DNA of 53,150 nt from Variibacter sp. (GCA_019689555.1 JADGHE010000019.1:1-53150); one strand, 5' to 3'; numbered from the stretch's first letter, positions 1 to 9,048 are shown. Notes: generated from the letters alone by a model not told the origin. Numbers and translations: made by a program.

Positions 1-1
1 C

Positions 2-436
2 GTCCCGCCCGCCCCCGGGCTTGCCGACCCGCCCACCGCGGGGCGGCCGCCGGTGGTGGTGGATTGGCGGACCGGCCTTGCGATCCACGGCATCGACCCC
101 GTCGCCTATTTCTCCGAAAAGAAGGCCGTTCCGGGGCAAGAGGCCTGGGAATGGAACTATGCGGGCGCCGTCTGGCGGTTCAGCAACGAGGGCAACCGGG
201 CGGTCTTCGCGGCCCACCCGGAGATCTACATGCCGCGCTTCGGGGGCAACGACCCCATCGCGCTCGCCCGCGGCGTCACGCTCAACGGCAATCCCTGGAT
301 CTGGGTTGTGTTCGGCGACCGGCTCTATCTGTTCCACACGCCGGAGGCGCGCGCCGCCTTCCTCGCCGACCCGGCGGGCGCGATTGCGCGGGCGGAGGCG
401 GCGGTCGCGCGCGCCGCGGCCGGCCTCGCCCGCTAA
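2..436 (+). CDS. YHS-domain protein, 5' end outside window
   Basis: The frame is open to the left edge of the window. The first candidate start inside it is a GTG at 53, but no ribosome binding site precedes it and the codons before it stay open, so the true start is probably upstream and this entry is partial. The visible 127+ residues begin with a stretch (IHGIDPVAYFSEKKAVPG) typical of YHS-domain proteins, small beta-alpha folds linked to metal or copper binding. The family is often secreted, but the N-terminus that would show a signal peptide is missing here. No YHS metal-site cysteine is visible in this copy. Its precise function cannot be told from the sequence. The stop lies 6 bp from the convergent cysQ stop. 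Confidence 0.75.
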   Translation, partial: VPPAPGLADPPTAGRPPVVVDWRTGLAIHGIDPVAYFSEKKAVPGQEAWEWNYAGAVWRFSNEGNRAVFAAHPEIYMPRFGGNDPIALARGVTLNGNPWIWVVFGDRLYLFHTPEARAAFLADPAGAIARAEAAVARAAAGLAR

Positions 437-442
437 AGGCGC

Positions 443-1222
443 CTAGGTGAAGCGCATAAGCGCCGCCGGATCGCCGCCGGCGACGAATCCCGGAATGCGG
501 AACGCGGGTTCGGCTCCACCGTAGCGGAGGGGGGTGGCGTCCGGCCGCGCGAGGGCGCCGCCCGCCGCCACGAGGAGAGCGTGGCCCGCGGCGACGTCCC
601 ATTCGCTGGTCGGGGCAAGCCGCGCATAGAGGTCGGCCGACCCTTCCGCGAGCAGACAGAATTTCAGGGCCGATCCGCAGGGGCGCCGCACCGCGATCCG
701 AGCCCGGTCGAGCAGCGCCGCCGTCGCAGGGTCGAGGTGCGAGCGGCTCACAAGCGCCACCGCCTCGGCGCCGGGCCACGCCCGCGTGCGGATGCGCCGG
801 GCCTGCCCGGTTCTCTCGCCCGCGCAGGCGAGGCGCTCCGCGCCGCGGCCGACGACGCCGCGCCAGAGCTGCCCGCGGGCGGGCGCGGCGATCACCCCGG
901 CCACGGGCGCCCCCTCGGCGACCACGCCGATATTGATCGTGAATTCGTCGCACCCGGCCACGAATTCGCGCGTGCCGTCGAGCGGGTCGACGAGCAAGAA
1001 GACCGATGCCTGCGGGCGCGAAGCGGCACCGGCCTGCTCCTCGGAGACGACCGGAACGCCGGGCAGCAGCCGCGCAAGCCCCTCCATGATGATTCCCTCG
1101 GAGGCCTCGTCGGCTTCCGTCACCGGGGAGCTGTCGGGCTTGGCGCGCACCGTGAGGTCCGCCTTGCGGAACGACAGAACGGCCTGGGCGGCGCGCAGGG
1201 CCAGCGCGCTCAGCGCGGCCAT
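443..1222 (-). CDS. cysQ: 3'(2'),5'-bisphosphate nucleotidase (CysQ, inositol monophosphatase superfamily)
   Basis: This 259-residue protein carries the lithium-sensitive phosphatase signatures: the acidic pair at 61-62 (SEEQ), the metal-binding DPLDGT at 79-84 and a C-terminal WDVAAGHAL with Asp209. CysQ enzymes dephosphorylate adenosine 3',5'-bisphosphate, the by-product of sulfate assimilation and phosphopantetheine transfer; they act in the cytoplasm or at the membrane. The early KPDSSPVTEADE stretch is typical of CysQ rather than of true inositol monophosphatases, but substrate choice is inferred. The ATG at 1222 gives the usual family length. The same frame stays open for about 270 codons further upstream, but that part is antisense to chpT and not credible coding. 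The gene diverges from chpT. Confidence 0.9.
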   Translation of the reverse strand: MAALSALALRAAQAVLSFRKADLTVRAKPDSSPVTEADEASEGIIMEGLARLLPGVPVVSEEQAGAASRPQASVFLLVDPLDGTREFVAGCDEFTINIGVVAEGAPVAGVIAAPARGQLWRGVVGRGAERLACAGERTGQARRIRTRAWPGAEAVALVSRSHLDPATAALLDRARIAVRRPCGSALKFCLLAEGSADLYARLAPTSEWDVAAGHALLVAAGGALARPDATPLRYGGAEPAFRIPGFVAGGDPAALMRFT

Positions 1223-1378
1223 CGTCCGCTCGTCGAGGAAGGCCGGCAAAGAAGAAACGTGCGCCACCGCAGGGCCTCGCGCGTCGCGTTGGAGTTTCGC
1301 TGCGCGAGGTGTATCACAAGCACCCCTTCCATGCGCAGGTCGGCGATTCGTTCGATTCTGCCGAATGCGGAGATTTGC

Positions 1379-2014
1379 ATGGCCGGTCCCGTCGAGTTGG
1401 ACGCACTCGATCTTGCCGCGCTGCTGTGCTCGCGCGTGTGCCACGACCTGATCAGCCCGGTGGGCGCGGTGGTCAACGGCATGGAGGTGCTGGAGGAGAC
1501 CGACGACGAGAGCACGCGCCTCTTCGCGCTCGATCTCATCAAGAAAAGCGCGAGCCAGGCGTCGGCCCGTCTGCAATTCTGCCGGCTCGCCTTCGGCGCG
1601 GCCGGTTCGGCGGGCGCGGAAATCGACCTCGGCGACGCCGAGAACGTCGCGCGCGGTTTCATCCAGGACGACAAGGTGAGCCTGGGCTGGCACCTCCCGC
1701 GCATGCTGCTGCCGAAGAACCGCGTCAAGCTCCTGCTCAACATGCTCCTGCTCGGCACGCAGATCATTCCGCGCGGCGGCACCATCACGGCCGAGATGAT
1801 CGGGGAGGGGGCCTCCGCCGGCTTCCGCGTCACGGTGAGGGGGCTCAACGCCCGCATCCCGCAGGCCGTGCCGGCGCTCGTCGCCGGAGACGCGGACGGC
1901 CCCATCGACGCGCACGCCGTGCAGCCGTTCTACACCGGGATTCTCGCCCGCACCTGCGGTTTGCGCGTCGCGATCGAGCAGGAGGCCGAGCAGGTCGTCG
2001 TCACCGCGTGTTGA
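1379..2014 (+). CDS. chpT: Histidine phosphotransferase ChpT
   Basis: This 211-residue protein has the ChpT layout: an N-terminal helical hairpin with the H-box CHDLISPVGAVVNGMEVL, predicted phospho-acceptor His22, followed by a degenerate kinase-like ATP-binding fold without working nucleotide-binding boxes. In alphaproteobacteria ChpT takes phosphate from the CckA hybrid kinase and passes it to CtrA and CpdR. The ATG at 1379 was chosen because homology begins right there and the length fits the family; a much longer upstream open frame is antisense to cysQ. The gene lies 121 bp before cheA on the same strand, and ctrA is 6 kb away, so two steps of the phosphorelay lie in one window. Confidence 0.93.
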   Translation: MAGPVELDALDLAALLCSRVCHDLISPVGAVVNGMEVLEETDDESTRLFALDLIKKSASQASARLQFCRLAFGAAGSAGAEIDLGDAENVARGFIQDDKVSLGWHLPRMLLPKNRVKLLLNMLLLGTQIIPRGGTITAEMIGEGASAGFRVTVRGLNARIPQAVPALVAGDADGPIDAHAVQPFYTGILARTCGLRVAIEQEAEQVVVTAC

Positions 2015-2135
2015 GCGCTTCGGGTCGCCGCGCGCAGACCCCCGCAACCAATCCTAAACCCTTTGTCAAGACACTGGAGCGGCTGCCGAAAGGCGTGGAG
2101 GGCTCGTTTCTGCGCCCATCACGAAGGCCCGCTCC

Positions 2136-4685
2136 ATGGACGAGTTGTTGCGTGAGTTCCTGACGGAAACGAGCGAGAGCCTGGACACGGTCGACCTGGA
2201 GCTCGTCCGCTTCGAGCAGGATCCCAACAACGCGCTCATTCTCGGCAACATCTTCCGCCTCGTTCACACGATCAAAGGCACCTGCGGCTTTCTCGATCTG
2301 CCGCGGCTCGAGGCGCTGGCGCATGCCGCCGAAACGTTGATCGGCCGGTTCCGCGAGGGCGTGCCGGTGACCGGCGAGGCGGTCACGCTGGTGCTGAAGC
2401 TCATCGACCGCATCAAGGCGATCATCGCGGCGTTGGAGGCGACCGAGCGCGAACCTCCGGGCGACGACCTGGATCTGATCGGCCTCCTGGAGGCCATGGC
2501 GGATTCACGCCCCGCCGGCGTCGGCGCGGAAAAAGCGGCGGCTCTGTTCGCAGCCGGCGAGGAGCCGGGGCTTAGCCTCGCGGGCGCGCCGGCGCGGCCG
2601 AGCGATCCGGACGAGGATGTGGCCGAGCGCCGGTCCGAGGCGAAAGCCGGCGGCCAGTCGATCCGCGTCAGCGTCGAGCGCCTCGAACAGCTCATGACCA
2701 TGGTGTCGGAGCTGGTGCTGACCCGCAACCAGTTGCTCGACATCGCGCGCCGGCACGGGGACTCGGAGTTCAATGGGCCGCTGCAGCGGCTGTCCAGCGT
2801 CACCACGGAGTTGCAGGACGGGGTCATGAAGACCCGCATGCAGCCGATCGGGACCGTCTGGCAGAAGCTGCCGCGCCTGGTGCGCGATCTCGCCGCCGGG
2901 CTCGGCAAGGACATCGACCTGCAGATGTTCGGTGCCGACACCGAGCTCGACCGCCAGGTGCTCGACCTGATCAAGGATCCGCTCACGCACATGGTGCGGA
3001 ACGCTGCCGATCACGGGCTGGAAAGCCCGGCGGAGCGGCGCGCGCGCGGAAAACCTGAGAAGGGGACGATCCGCCTCTCCGCCCGCCACGAAGGCGGGCA
3101 CATCCTCATCGAGATCGCCGACGACGGGCGCGGCCTCGACACGGACCGTATCAAGGCGAAGGCGCTCGCCGCGGGGCTCGCCTCCGCGGCCGAACTCGAG
3201 ACGATGAGCGAGGCCCAGATCCACAGGTTCATCTTCGCGCCGGGCTTGTCGACCGCCGAGCGGGTCACCAGCATTTCCGGCCGCGGCATCGGCATGGATG
3301 TCGTGAAGGCCAATATCGAGCAGATCGGCGGCACGGTGGACGTGAAGTCGGTGCCCGGCGCGGGCGCCTCCTTCGTCATCAAGATTCCGCTCACGCTCGC
3401 GATCGTCTCGGCGCTGATCGTCGCATGCGACGGGCACCGCTTCGCCATTCCGCAGCTTGCGGTGGTGGAGCTCGTGCGCGCGAATGCCGGTTCCGAACAC
3501 CGCATCGAGCGCGTCAGGGGCGCGCCGGTGCTCCGGCTGCGCAATCGGCTGCTGCCGCTCGTCCATCTCGGCGCGCTGCTCGGCACGCCTACGGAGAAAT
3601 CGGCCCCCGAGGAGAGCGGCTTCGTCGTCGTCACGCAGGCGAACGGCCAGACCTTCGGGATCGTCGTCGACGGCGCCTTCGATACCGAGGAAATCGTCGT
3701 CAAGCCGATGGCGCGCAAGCTGCGCCACATCGGCCTGTTCTCCGGCAACACCATCCTCGGCGACGGATCGGTGATCATGATCATCGATCCGAATGGCGTG
3801 GCGCAGGCGCTGGGGGGCGCCGTCGCGGAGTCGCGGGAGGCGGAGCTGGCGACGGAGGCACACGAGGCGACCGGCGAGCCGAAGGTGTCGCTGCTCGTGT
3901 TTCGCGCCGGGTCGCAGGAGCTGAAGGCGGTGCCGCTGTCGCTGGTCACGCGGCTCGAGGAGATCGACGGCAAGGCGATCGAGACGGCGAGCGGCCGTCC
4001 GCTTGTGCAGTATCGCGGGCGGCTCATGCCGCTCCTCTGCGCCGATGAGGCGGTCAGGATCCGAAGCGAGGGCGCCCAGCCGGTGCTCGTCTTCTCCGCC
4101 GAAGGGCGCTCGATGGGCCTCGTCGTCGACGAGATCGTCGACATTGTCGAGGAGCCGATGCGGATCGATCTCGCAAGCACGCGGCCGGGCGTGCTGGGCT
4201 CGGCGATCGTCAGGGGGCGGGCGACCGAGATCATCGACATCGGCCATTTCCTGCCGCTCGCTTTCGAGGATTGGTCCCGCGGCAAGGGTTCGGGCCGCGC
4301 GCAGGCGCTGCGGCTGCTCCTCGTCGACGACTCGGCGTTCTTTCGCGACATGCTGCGGCCGCTGCTGCAAGCCGCGGGCTACACGGTGGTCGCCGCGGCC
4401 GGCGCGCGCGAGGCGCTCGCGATTCTGCAGGCGGACGCGGACTTCGCCGCCATCGTCTCCGACATCGAGATGCCGGAGATGGACGGCCTTGCGCTCGCGC
4501 GGGCCGTGCGCGGGGAAGCGAGAACGGCGGGCATTCCGATGATCGCGCTGTCCTCGCATGTCGCCCCGGCCCTGGTGGAACCGGTGCGTGCGGCCGGCTT
4601 CAACGGCTTCGTCGGCAAATTCGATCGGCCCGGCTTGATTGCCGCGGTCAAGGAGGCGGCGGTGCCGCTGGAAGCGGCGGCGTGA
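2136..4685 (+). CDS. cheA: Hybrid chemotaxis histidine kinase CheA with two CheW-like domains and a C-terminal receiver
   Basis: An 849-residue kinase. Domains in order: Hpt at about 1-105 with the motif VHTIKGTCGF (His44 is the predicted phosphorylation site); a linker of about 65 residues with no recognisable P2 domain; a dimerisation helix pair at 172-240; the ATPase domain at 241-420 with N-box HMVRNAADHG, DDGRG and GRGIGMDVV; a CheW-like domain at 421-560; a second CheW-like domain at 583-712; and a receiver at 723-843 with acidic Asp731/Asp732, phospho-acceptor Asp776 (SDIEMPEMDG) and Lys828. CheA couples chemoreceptors to CheY and CheB at the inner membrane. The receiver may act as a phosphate sink or competitor of CheY (inference). 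First gene of a cheA-W-Y-B-R run on one strand. Confidence 0.97.
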   Translation: MDELLREFLTETSESLDTVDLELVRFEQDPNNALILGNIFRLVHTIKGTCGFLDLPRLEALAHAAETLIGRFREGVPVTGEAVTLVLKLIDRIKAIIAALEATEREPPGDDLDLIGLLEAMADSRPAGVGAEKAAALFAAGEEPGLSLAGAPARPSDPDEDVAERRSEAKAGGQSIRVSVERLEQLMTMVSELVLTRNQLLDIARRHGDSEFNGPLQRLSSVTTELQDGVMKTRMQPIGTVWQKLPRLVRDLAAGLGKDIDLQMFGADTELDRQVLDLIKDPLTHMVRNAADHGLESPAERRARGKPEKGTIRLSARHEGGHILIEIADDGRGLDTDRIKAKALAAGLASAAELETMSEAQIHRFIFAPGLSTAERVTSISGRGIGMDVVKANIEQIGGTVDVKSVPGAGASFVIKIPLTLAIVSALIVACDGHRFAIPQLAVVELVRANAGSEHRIERVRGAPVLRLRNRLLPLVHLGALLGTPTEKSAPEESGFVVVTQANGQTFGIVVDGAFDTEEIVVKPMARKLRHIGLFSGNTILGDGSVIMIIDPNGVAQALGGAVAESREAELATEAHEATGEPKVSLLVFRAGSQELKAVPLSLVTRLEEIDGKAIETASGRPLVQYRGRLMPLLCADEAVRIRSEGAQPVLVFSAEGRSMGLVVDEIVDIVEEPMRIDLASTRPGVLGSAIVRGRATEIIDIGHFLPLAFEDWSRGKGSGRAQALRLLLVDDSAFFRDMLRPLLQAAGYTVVAAAGAREALAILQADADFAAIVSDIEMPEMDGLALARAVRGEARTAGIPMIALSSHVAPALVEPVRAAGFNGFVGKFDRPGLIAAVKEAAVPLEAAA

Positions 4686-4695
4686 GGGGGCAGGC

Positions 4696-5169
4696 ATGTT
4701 GAACGAGACCCCATCCCGCGGCGGGGGCCGCCTCGCCGAATACGTGACGGTGAAGGTCGCGGACCAGCTCTTCGGGCTTCCGATCGCGCGCGTGCGCGAC
4801 GTCTTCGTCCCCGACCGGCTGACGCGCGTGCCGCTCGCGCCGCCCGAGGTCGCGGGCGTGCTCAATCTGCGCGGGCGCATCGTGACGGCGATCGACATGC
4901 GCAACCGCCTCGGACTGCCGGCGCGAACCGCAACGGAGGAGACGATGGCGGTCGGCGTCGACTGCGGCGGCGAATCCTACGCGCTCCTGGTCGATTCCGT
5001 CGGCGACGTGGTCAAGCTTCCCGACGAGGCGCTGGAAGCCAATCCGGTCAACCTCGACCGGCGGCTCGCGGCGGTCTGTGCGGGCATTCACCAATTGGAA
5101 GGGCAACTTCTGGTATCCCTGGACGTCGATCGTGTGCTCGGCATCGGCGCCGATGCCGCAGCGGCCTGA
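4696..5169 (+). CDS. cheW: Chemotaxis adaptor protein CheW
   Basis: A single CheW domain (157 residues) that bridges chemoreceptors and CheA. The typical pattern VKVADQLFGLPIARVRDVF, then GVLNLRGRIVTAIDMR, is visible, and the length matches ordinary CheW. The ATG at 4696 was selected because a purine-rich ribosome binding site (GAGGGGG) lies just upstream, although the frame is open further back into the cheA end. It starts 10 bp after the cheA stop, so the two are almost certainly cotranscribed and translationally linked. Confidence 0.95.
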   Translation: MLNETPSRGGGRLAEYVTVKVADQLFGLPIARVRDVFVPDRLTRVPLAPPEVAGVLNLRGRIVTAIDMRNRLGLPARTATEETMAVGVDCGGESYALLVDSVGDVVKLPDEALEANPVNLDRRLAAVCAGIHQLEGQLLVSLDVDRVLGIGADAAAA

Positions 5170-5218
5170 TTGGGGTGGCGGTGCGAGCCAGGCGCTCGCC
5201 AGGCGAAGAGGGATGGCC

Positions 5219-5584
5219 ATGAAGAAGTGTCTGGTGGTCGATGATTCGAGCGTCATCCGCAAAGTGGCGCGGCGAATCCTGGAAGGCTTGAATTTCGAGA
5301 TTTCCGAAGCGGAGGACGGCCAGCAGGCGCTGGAGCATTGCCGGCGGGAAATGCCCGACGCGGTGCTGCTCGATTGGAATATGCCCGTCATGGACGGGTA
5401 CGAGTTCCTCAAGGCGCTGCGGCGTCTGCCGGGCGGCAACCGGCCGAAAGTGGTGTTCTGCACGACTGAGAACGACGTCGTGCACATCGCGCGCGCGCTG
5501 CACGCCGGCGCGAACGAATACATCATGAAGCCGTTCGACAAGGAAATCGTCGAGGCCAAGTTCCAGGAAGTCGGCCTCATCTGA
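5219..5584 (+). CDS. cheY: Single-domain chemotaxis response regulator CheY
   Basis: A 121-residue stand-alone receiver: acidic pair Asp8/Asp9 (VVDDSS), phospho-acceptor Asp52 (LLDWNMPVMDG), switch Thr in FCTTEND and conserved Lys in IMKPFD. Phosphorylated CheY binds the flagellar motor switch. Two in-frame ATGs occur, at 5213 and 5219. The second is preferred because the GAAGAGGG ribosome binding site then has normal spacing, whereas it abuts the first. The gene lies between cheW and cheB in the operon, and it may compete with the receiver fused to CheA for phosphate. Confidence 0.95.
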   Translation: MKKCLVVDDSSVIRKVARRILEGLNFEISEAEDGQQALEHCRREMPDAVLLDWNMPVMDGYEFLKALRRLPGGNRPKVVFCTTENDVVHIARALHAGANEYIMKPFDKEIVEAKFQEVGLI

Positions 5585-5627
5585 ACGGCGCGGTCGCGTC
5601 GGCAGCCAATCCCATCGAGCCCTGCGT

Positions 5628-6800
5628 ATGAGCGCCGTCAGCGCATCCGTGCATTCCGTCCCCGCGCCCGACCCCATTCGCGTGATGGTCGTCGACGATT
5701 CCGTCGTGGCGCGCGGGCTGATGGCGCGGTGGATCGCTGACGAACCCGATCTCGAAATCGTCGCCTCGTTGCGCACGGGCCGCCAAGCGGTCGACTGGCT
5801 CGCGCAAGGGGACGCGGACGTCGCCGTTCTCGACGTCGACATGCCGGAGCTCGACGGCCTGTCCGCCTTGCCGCTTCTGCTCGCGCGCAAGCCCGATCTC
5901 GTGGTGATCATGGCCTCCACGCTGACGCGGCGGAACGCCGAGATCGGCCTCAAGGCGCTGTCGCTCGGCGCGGCGGACTGCATCGCCAAGCCCGAGGCGG
6001 GCCGCGGCGCCGCGGCCGCGGCCGCCTTCCGGCGCGAACTCGTCGAGAAGATCCGCCACATCGGCCTCCGCCGCGGCCGCCTTCGGCGCACGCGCGCGCG
6101 GGTCATGCCGGGACGCGGGCGGCCCGGCAGCGAGCGCATGCCTGGTCCGCGGCCCATCTCGATCCGCGATCACGAGAGCAGGGCTCCGGTCGTCCTGCGC
6201 CCGGCCGTCGCGCGGCCGCCCCGCGTCCTCCTCATCGGCGCCTCGACGGGCGGACCGCACGCGCTCATGTCCCTTTTGCCGCAGCTCGGCGGCGTCGCCG
6301 ACCGCGTGCCGATCCTGGTGGTCCAGCACATGCCGCCGACCTTCACCACCATTCTCGCCGAGCATATTCAGCGCGCGAGCGGCCGCCCCGCCCGCGAGGG
6401 TGTGGACGGGGAGGCGATCGTCAGCGGCACGATCTATGTCGCGCCGGGGGGCCGGCACATGCGCGTGGCCATGCGCGGCGGCCGGCCGATCATTCGGCTC
6501 GACGACGGGCCGCCGATCAACTTCTGCAAGCCCGCCGTCGATCCCCTGTTCGAGAGCGCCTGCGCGGCCTGGGGCGCGCGGGCGCTCGCGATCATCCTCA
6601 CCGGCATGGGCAGCGACGGGACCCGCGGCGCGCGCGCGATCGCGGCCGCCGGCGGAACGGTGATCGCCCAGGACGAAGCGACGAGCGTCGTGTGGGGCAT
6701 GCCGGGGTCCGCCGTGCAGGCGGGGGTGTGTTCCGCGGTCCTGCCGCTCGATCAGATCGCGCCCGAAATCGCGCGCGCCTTTTCGGGAGATGCGCTGTGA
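5628..6800 (+). CDS. cheB: Chemotaxis protein-glutamate methylesterase/deamidase CheB
   Basis: A 390-residue protein with an N-terminal receiver (about 16-125, phospho-acceptor Asp69 in VLDVDMPELDG), an Arg-rich linker (about 145-195) and a C-terminal methylesterase domain. The catalytic triad is visible: Ser206 in IGASTGG, His234 in QHMPP and Asp330 in GMGSDG. CheB removes methyl groups from chemoreceptor glutamates to reset sensitivity and is activated by phosphate from CheA. The linker is unusually basic, with several Arg-rich runs. Its stop overlaps the cheR start (GTGA), which indicates translational coupling with the opposing enzyme. Confidence 0.96.
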   Translation: MSAVSASVHSVPAPDPIRVMVVDDSVVARGLMARWIADEPDLEIVASLRTGRQAVDWLAQGDADVAVLDVDMPELDGLSALPLLLARKPDLVVIMASTLTRRNAEIGLKALSLGAADCIAKPEAGRGAAAAAAFRRELVEKIRHIGLRRGRLRRTRARVMPGRGRPGSERMPGPRPISIRDHESRAPVVLRPAVARPPRVLLIGASTGGPHALMSLLPQLGGVADRVPILVVQHMPPTFTTILAEHIQRASGRPAREGVDGEAIVSGTIYVAPGGRHMRVAMRGGRPIIRLDDGPPINFCKPAVDPLFESACAAWGARALAIILTGMGSDGTRGARAIAAAGGTVIAQDEATSVVWGMPGSAVQAGVCSAVLPLDQIAPEIARAFSGDAL

Positions 6801-7681
6801 CGTCGCAGGATTTCGAATATCTGCGCCGGCTGTTGAAAGAGCGGTCCGGCCTCGCCTTGGCGGCGGACAAGCAGTACCTGCTCGAAACCCGGCTGCTGCC
6901 CGTCGCGCGGCGCGTCGGCGCCGCAAATCTCAGCGAACTCGTGCAGAAGCTGCGCGCGCCGGGCGCGGAAAAGCTCGCGACCGACGTCGTCGAAGCCATG
7001 ATGACGAACGAGACGTTTTTCTTCCGCGACAAGATCCCGTTCGAGCTTTTTCGCGACACGATCATGCCGGCCCTGCGCGAGGCTCGGGCCTCACGCCGCC
7101 GGATTCGCATCTGGTGCGCGGCGGCGTCGAGCGGTCAGGAGCCGTATTCGCTCGCGATGATCCTCAAGGAGATGTCGGGCAGCCTCGCCGGCTGGCGCGT
7201 CGACATTCTGGCGACGGACCTCTCGACCGAAATGCTGGAGAAGGCGAAAACGGGCGTCTATTCGCAGTTCGAGGTCCAGCGCGGGCTGCCGATCCATTTC
7301 TTGCTCAAGTATTTCACGCAGGTCGGCGACATGTGGCAGATCGCGGCGGACCTGCGCGCCATGGTCGAGTTCCGTCCGCTCAACCTGCTGCACCCGTTCA
7401 GCCATCTCGGCGCGTTCGACGTCGTATTCTGCCGCAACGTGCTGATCTATTTCGACCAGCCGACCAAGATGGACGTGCTCGCCCGCATCGCGCGCGTCAC
7501 CGAGCCCGACGGCTATTTGGTGCTGGGCGCGGCGGAAACCGTCGTCGGCCTCACGGACGTGTTCAAGCCGTGCGACGACAGGCGCGGGCTCTACAGGCCC
7601 TGCGCGCCGGCGTCCGCCCCCAGGCTGCGGCTTGCGCAGCCGGCCGCGGCGGATGCGACGCCGGTCGCCGTCGTTCCCTAA
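6797..7681 (+). CDS. cheR: Chemotaxis protein methyltransferase CheR
   Basis: A 294-residue S-adenosylmethionine-dependent methyltransferase that methylates glutamates in chemoreceptors, opposing CheB. Signatures: TNETFFFRD at 70-78, the SAM-site stretch CAAASSGQEPYSLAM around 107-121, and FCRNVLIYFD. The GTG at 6797 overlaps the cheB stop by 4 bp, and the protein then begins directly with the CheR N-terminal helical domain; a longer frame upstream lies inside cheB. The last 30 residues are Ala/Pro-rich with no CheR homology. It is the last gene of the che operon. Confidence 0.95.
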   Translation: MTSQDFEYLRRLLKERSGLALAADKQYLLETRLLPVARRVGAANLSELVQKLRAPGAEKLATDVVEAMMTNETFFFRDKIPFELFRDTIMPALREARASRRRIRIWCAAASSGQEPYSLAMILKEMSGSLAGWRVDILATDLSTEMLEKAKTGVYSQFEVQRGLPIHFLLKYFTQVGDMWQIAADLRAMVEFRPLNLLHPFSHLGAFDVVFCRNVLIYFDQPTKMDVLARIARVTEPDGYLVLGAAETVVGLTDVFKPCDDRRGLYRPCAPASAPRLRLAQPAAADATPVAVVP

Positions 7682-7826
7682 CAGCCGGGGCGCCCGGTTC
7701 GCGCGCCTCCGCGTCCGTTCCGCGCGCCTCGCGCGCCGATCCGGCCGCGCCCGGAATTCGGGTGGCACGCTGCAAAGCCATGCGTGAGATTTGCTGGTCG
7801 GCGCCCACAGACGACGAGGCGGGAGC

Positions 7827-8153
7827 ATGCGTCCCTCGCAAGCGGCAACCGGAACCGATCTCCGCGCGATGACCCGTGAAACCGGGTGGAATTTTGCCGG
7901 CGACGCCGCGCGCTGGCAGGCGGTCGTCCGCCGCGCGCGCGAGGCGGACGGCGTCTTTTGCTATGCGGTGACGACGACCGGCGTCTATTGCCGTCCGTCC
8001 TGCGCGTCGCGGCGGCCGCGGCGCGAAAACGTGCGCTTCTATGCGACATGCGCCGCCGCGGAGGCGGCGGGCTTCGGCCCCTGCAAGCGATGCCGGCCGA
8101 ACGCGCTGCCCGCCGCGCCCGCGCGGTGCGAGGCGGCGAAAGGGGCGCCGTGA
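7827..8153 (+). CDS. Stand-alone Ada-type zinc-binding (methylphosphotriester) domain protein
   Basis: A 108-residue protein made almost only of the N-terminal domain of Ada: DGVFCYAVTTTGVYCRPSC, then RRPRRENVRFY, then GPCKRCRPN. Four cysteines (YC-x3-C and PC-x2-C) can bind zinc; in Ada one of these takes the methyl group from DNA methylphosphotriesters. The AraC-type DNA-binding and methyltransferase domains of full-length Ada are absent, and no remnant follows, so this looks like a genuine small gene. The start at 7827 follows a GAGG motif; the next ATG at 7869 is also possible and would remove a weakly conserved N-terminus. Role in DNA repair or sensing is inferred. Confidence 0.8.
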   Translation: MRPSQAATGTDLRAMTRETGWNFAGDAARWQAVVRRAREADGVFCYAVTTTGVYCRPSCASRRPRRENVRFYATCAAAEAAGFGPCKRCRPNALPAAPARCEAAKGAP

Positions 8154-8243
8154 CCCCGCCGGTCGCGCGGGCTCGCGCGGCTTGGACGATCCTGGGAGGG
8201 GAAGGAAAGGTCGCTCCGGCGTGCCGCAGAAAGACGGCGGACC

Positions 8244-8945
8244 TCAGACGGCGACGCGTTCGTCGGTCTCGGTGGGCTCGCGCAGCACATAGCCGCGGCC
8301 CCATACGGTCTCGATGTAGTTCTTGCCGTTGGAGGCGTTCGCAAGCTTCTTGCGCAGCTTGCAAATGAACACGTCGATGATCTTGAGCTCGGGTTCGTCC
8401 ATGCCGCCGTAGAGATGGTTGAGGAACATCTCCTTGGTCAGCGTGGTGCCTTTGCGGAGCGAGAGCAGCTCCAGCATCTGGTATTCCTTGCCGGTCAGAT
8501 GCACGCGCTGCCCGTTCACTTCGACGGTCTTGGTGTCGAGATTGACGACGAGGTCGCCGGTCTGGATGACCGACTGCGCGTGCCCCTTCGAGCGGCGCAC
8601 GATGGCGTGGATGCGCGCGATCAGCTCGTCCTTGTGGAAGGGCTTGGTGAGATAGTCGTCGGCGCCGAAACCCAGGCCCTTCACCTTGTCCTCGATGGCG
8701 GCGAGGCCGGACAGGATCAGGATCGGCGTCTTCACCTTGGAGACGCGGAGCGCGCGCAGCACCTCGTAGCCCGACATGTCGGGCAGGTTCAGGTCGAGCA
8801 GAATGATGTCGTAGTCGTAGAGCTTGCCGAGGTCGATGCCTTCTTCGCCCAGGTCGGTGACATAAGTGTTGAAACTCTCGGACTTGAGCATCAACTCGAT
8901 CGACTGCGCCGTGGCGCGGTCGTCTTCGATGAGCAATACGCGCAT
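8244..8945 (-). CDS. ctrA: Cell cycle response regulator CtrA
   Basis: A 233-residue OmpR-family regulator that is strongly CtrA-like across its whole length (Caulobacter CtrA has 231). The receiver has phospho-acceptor Asp51 ([16 protein letters not shown]) and Lys in [10 protein letters not shown]. The winged-helix domain carries [47 protein letters not shown] cut here into known CtrA blocks (helix 3 region [11 protein letters not shown]). CtrA controls cell-cycle, flagellar and division genes. The ATG at 8945 gives MRVLLIEDD; an upstream extension lacks homology. It is transcribed away from fliI, and its promoter region contains GANTC methylation sites and a TTAACCAT site. Confidence 0.98.
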   Translation of the reverse strand: MRVLLIEDDRATAQSIELMLKSESFNTYVTDLGEEGIDLGKLYDYDIILLDLNLPDMSGYEVLRALRVSKVKTPILILSGLAAIEDKVKGLGFGADDYLTKPFHKDELIARIHAIVRRSKGHAQSVIQTGDLVVNLDTKTVEVNGQRVHLTGKEYQMLELLSLRKGTTLTKEMFLNHLYGGMDEPELKIIDVFICKLRKKLANASNGKNYIETVWGRGYVLREPTETDERVAV

Positions 8946-9048
8946 GCCAGTCCCCTTCCTCGCCGCCGCTCCAGGCTTAAGGTCGGCACACCGCAAAGGC
9001 GGCCCCGGAATCTTCTTGGGAAGAACCGATTCGAAACAGTACTACGGA

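Noticed and set aside
443-2047. A 534-codon open frame on the minus strand running from cysQ through chpT
   Set aside because: Only its last 259 codons show cysQ homology; the rest is antisense to a well-supported chpT and has Arg/Ala-rich shadow composition.
2505-4904. A 799-codon minus-strand frame across cheA
   Set aside because: It is antisense to cheA, with no homology or ribosome binding site; long antisense frames are expected at this GC content.
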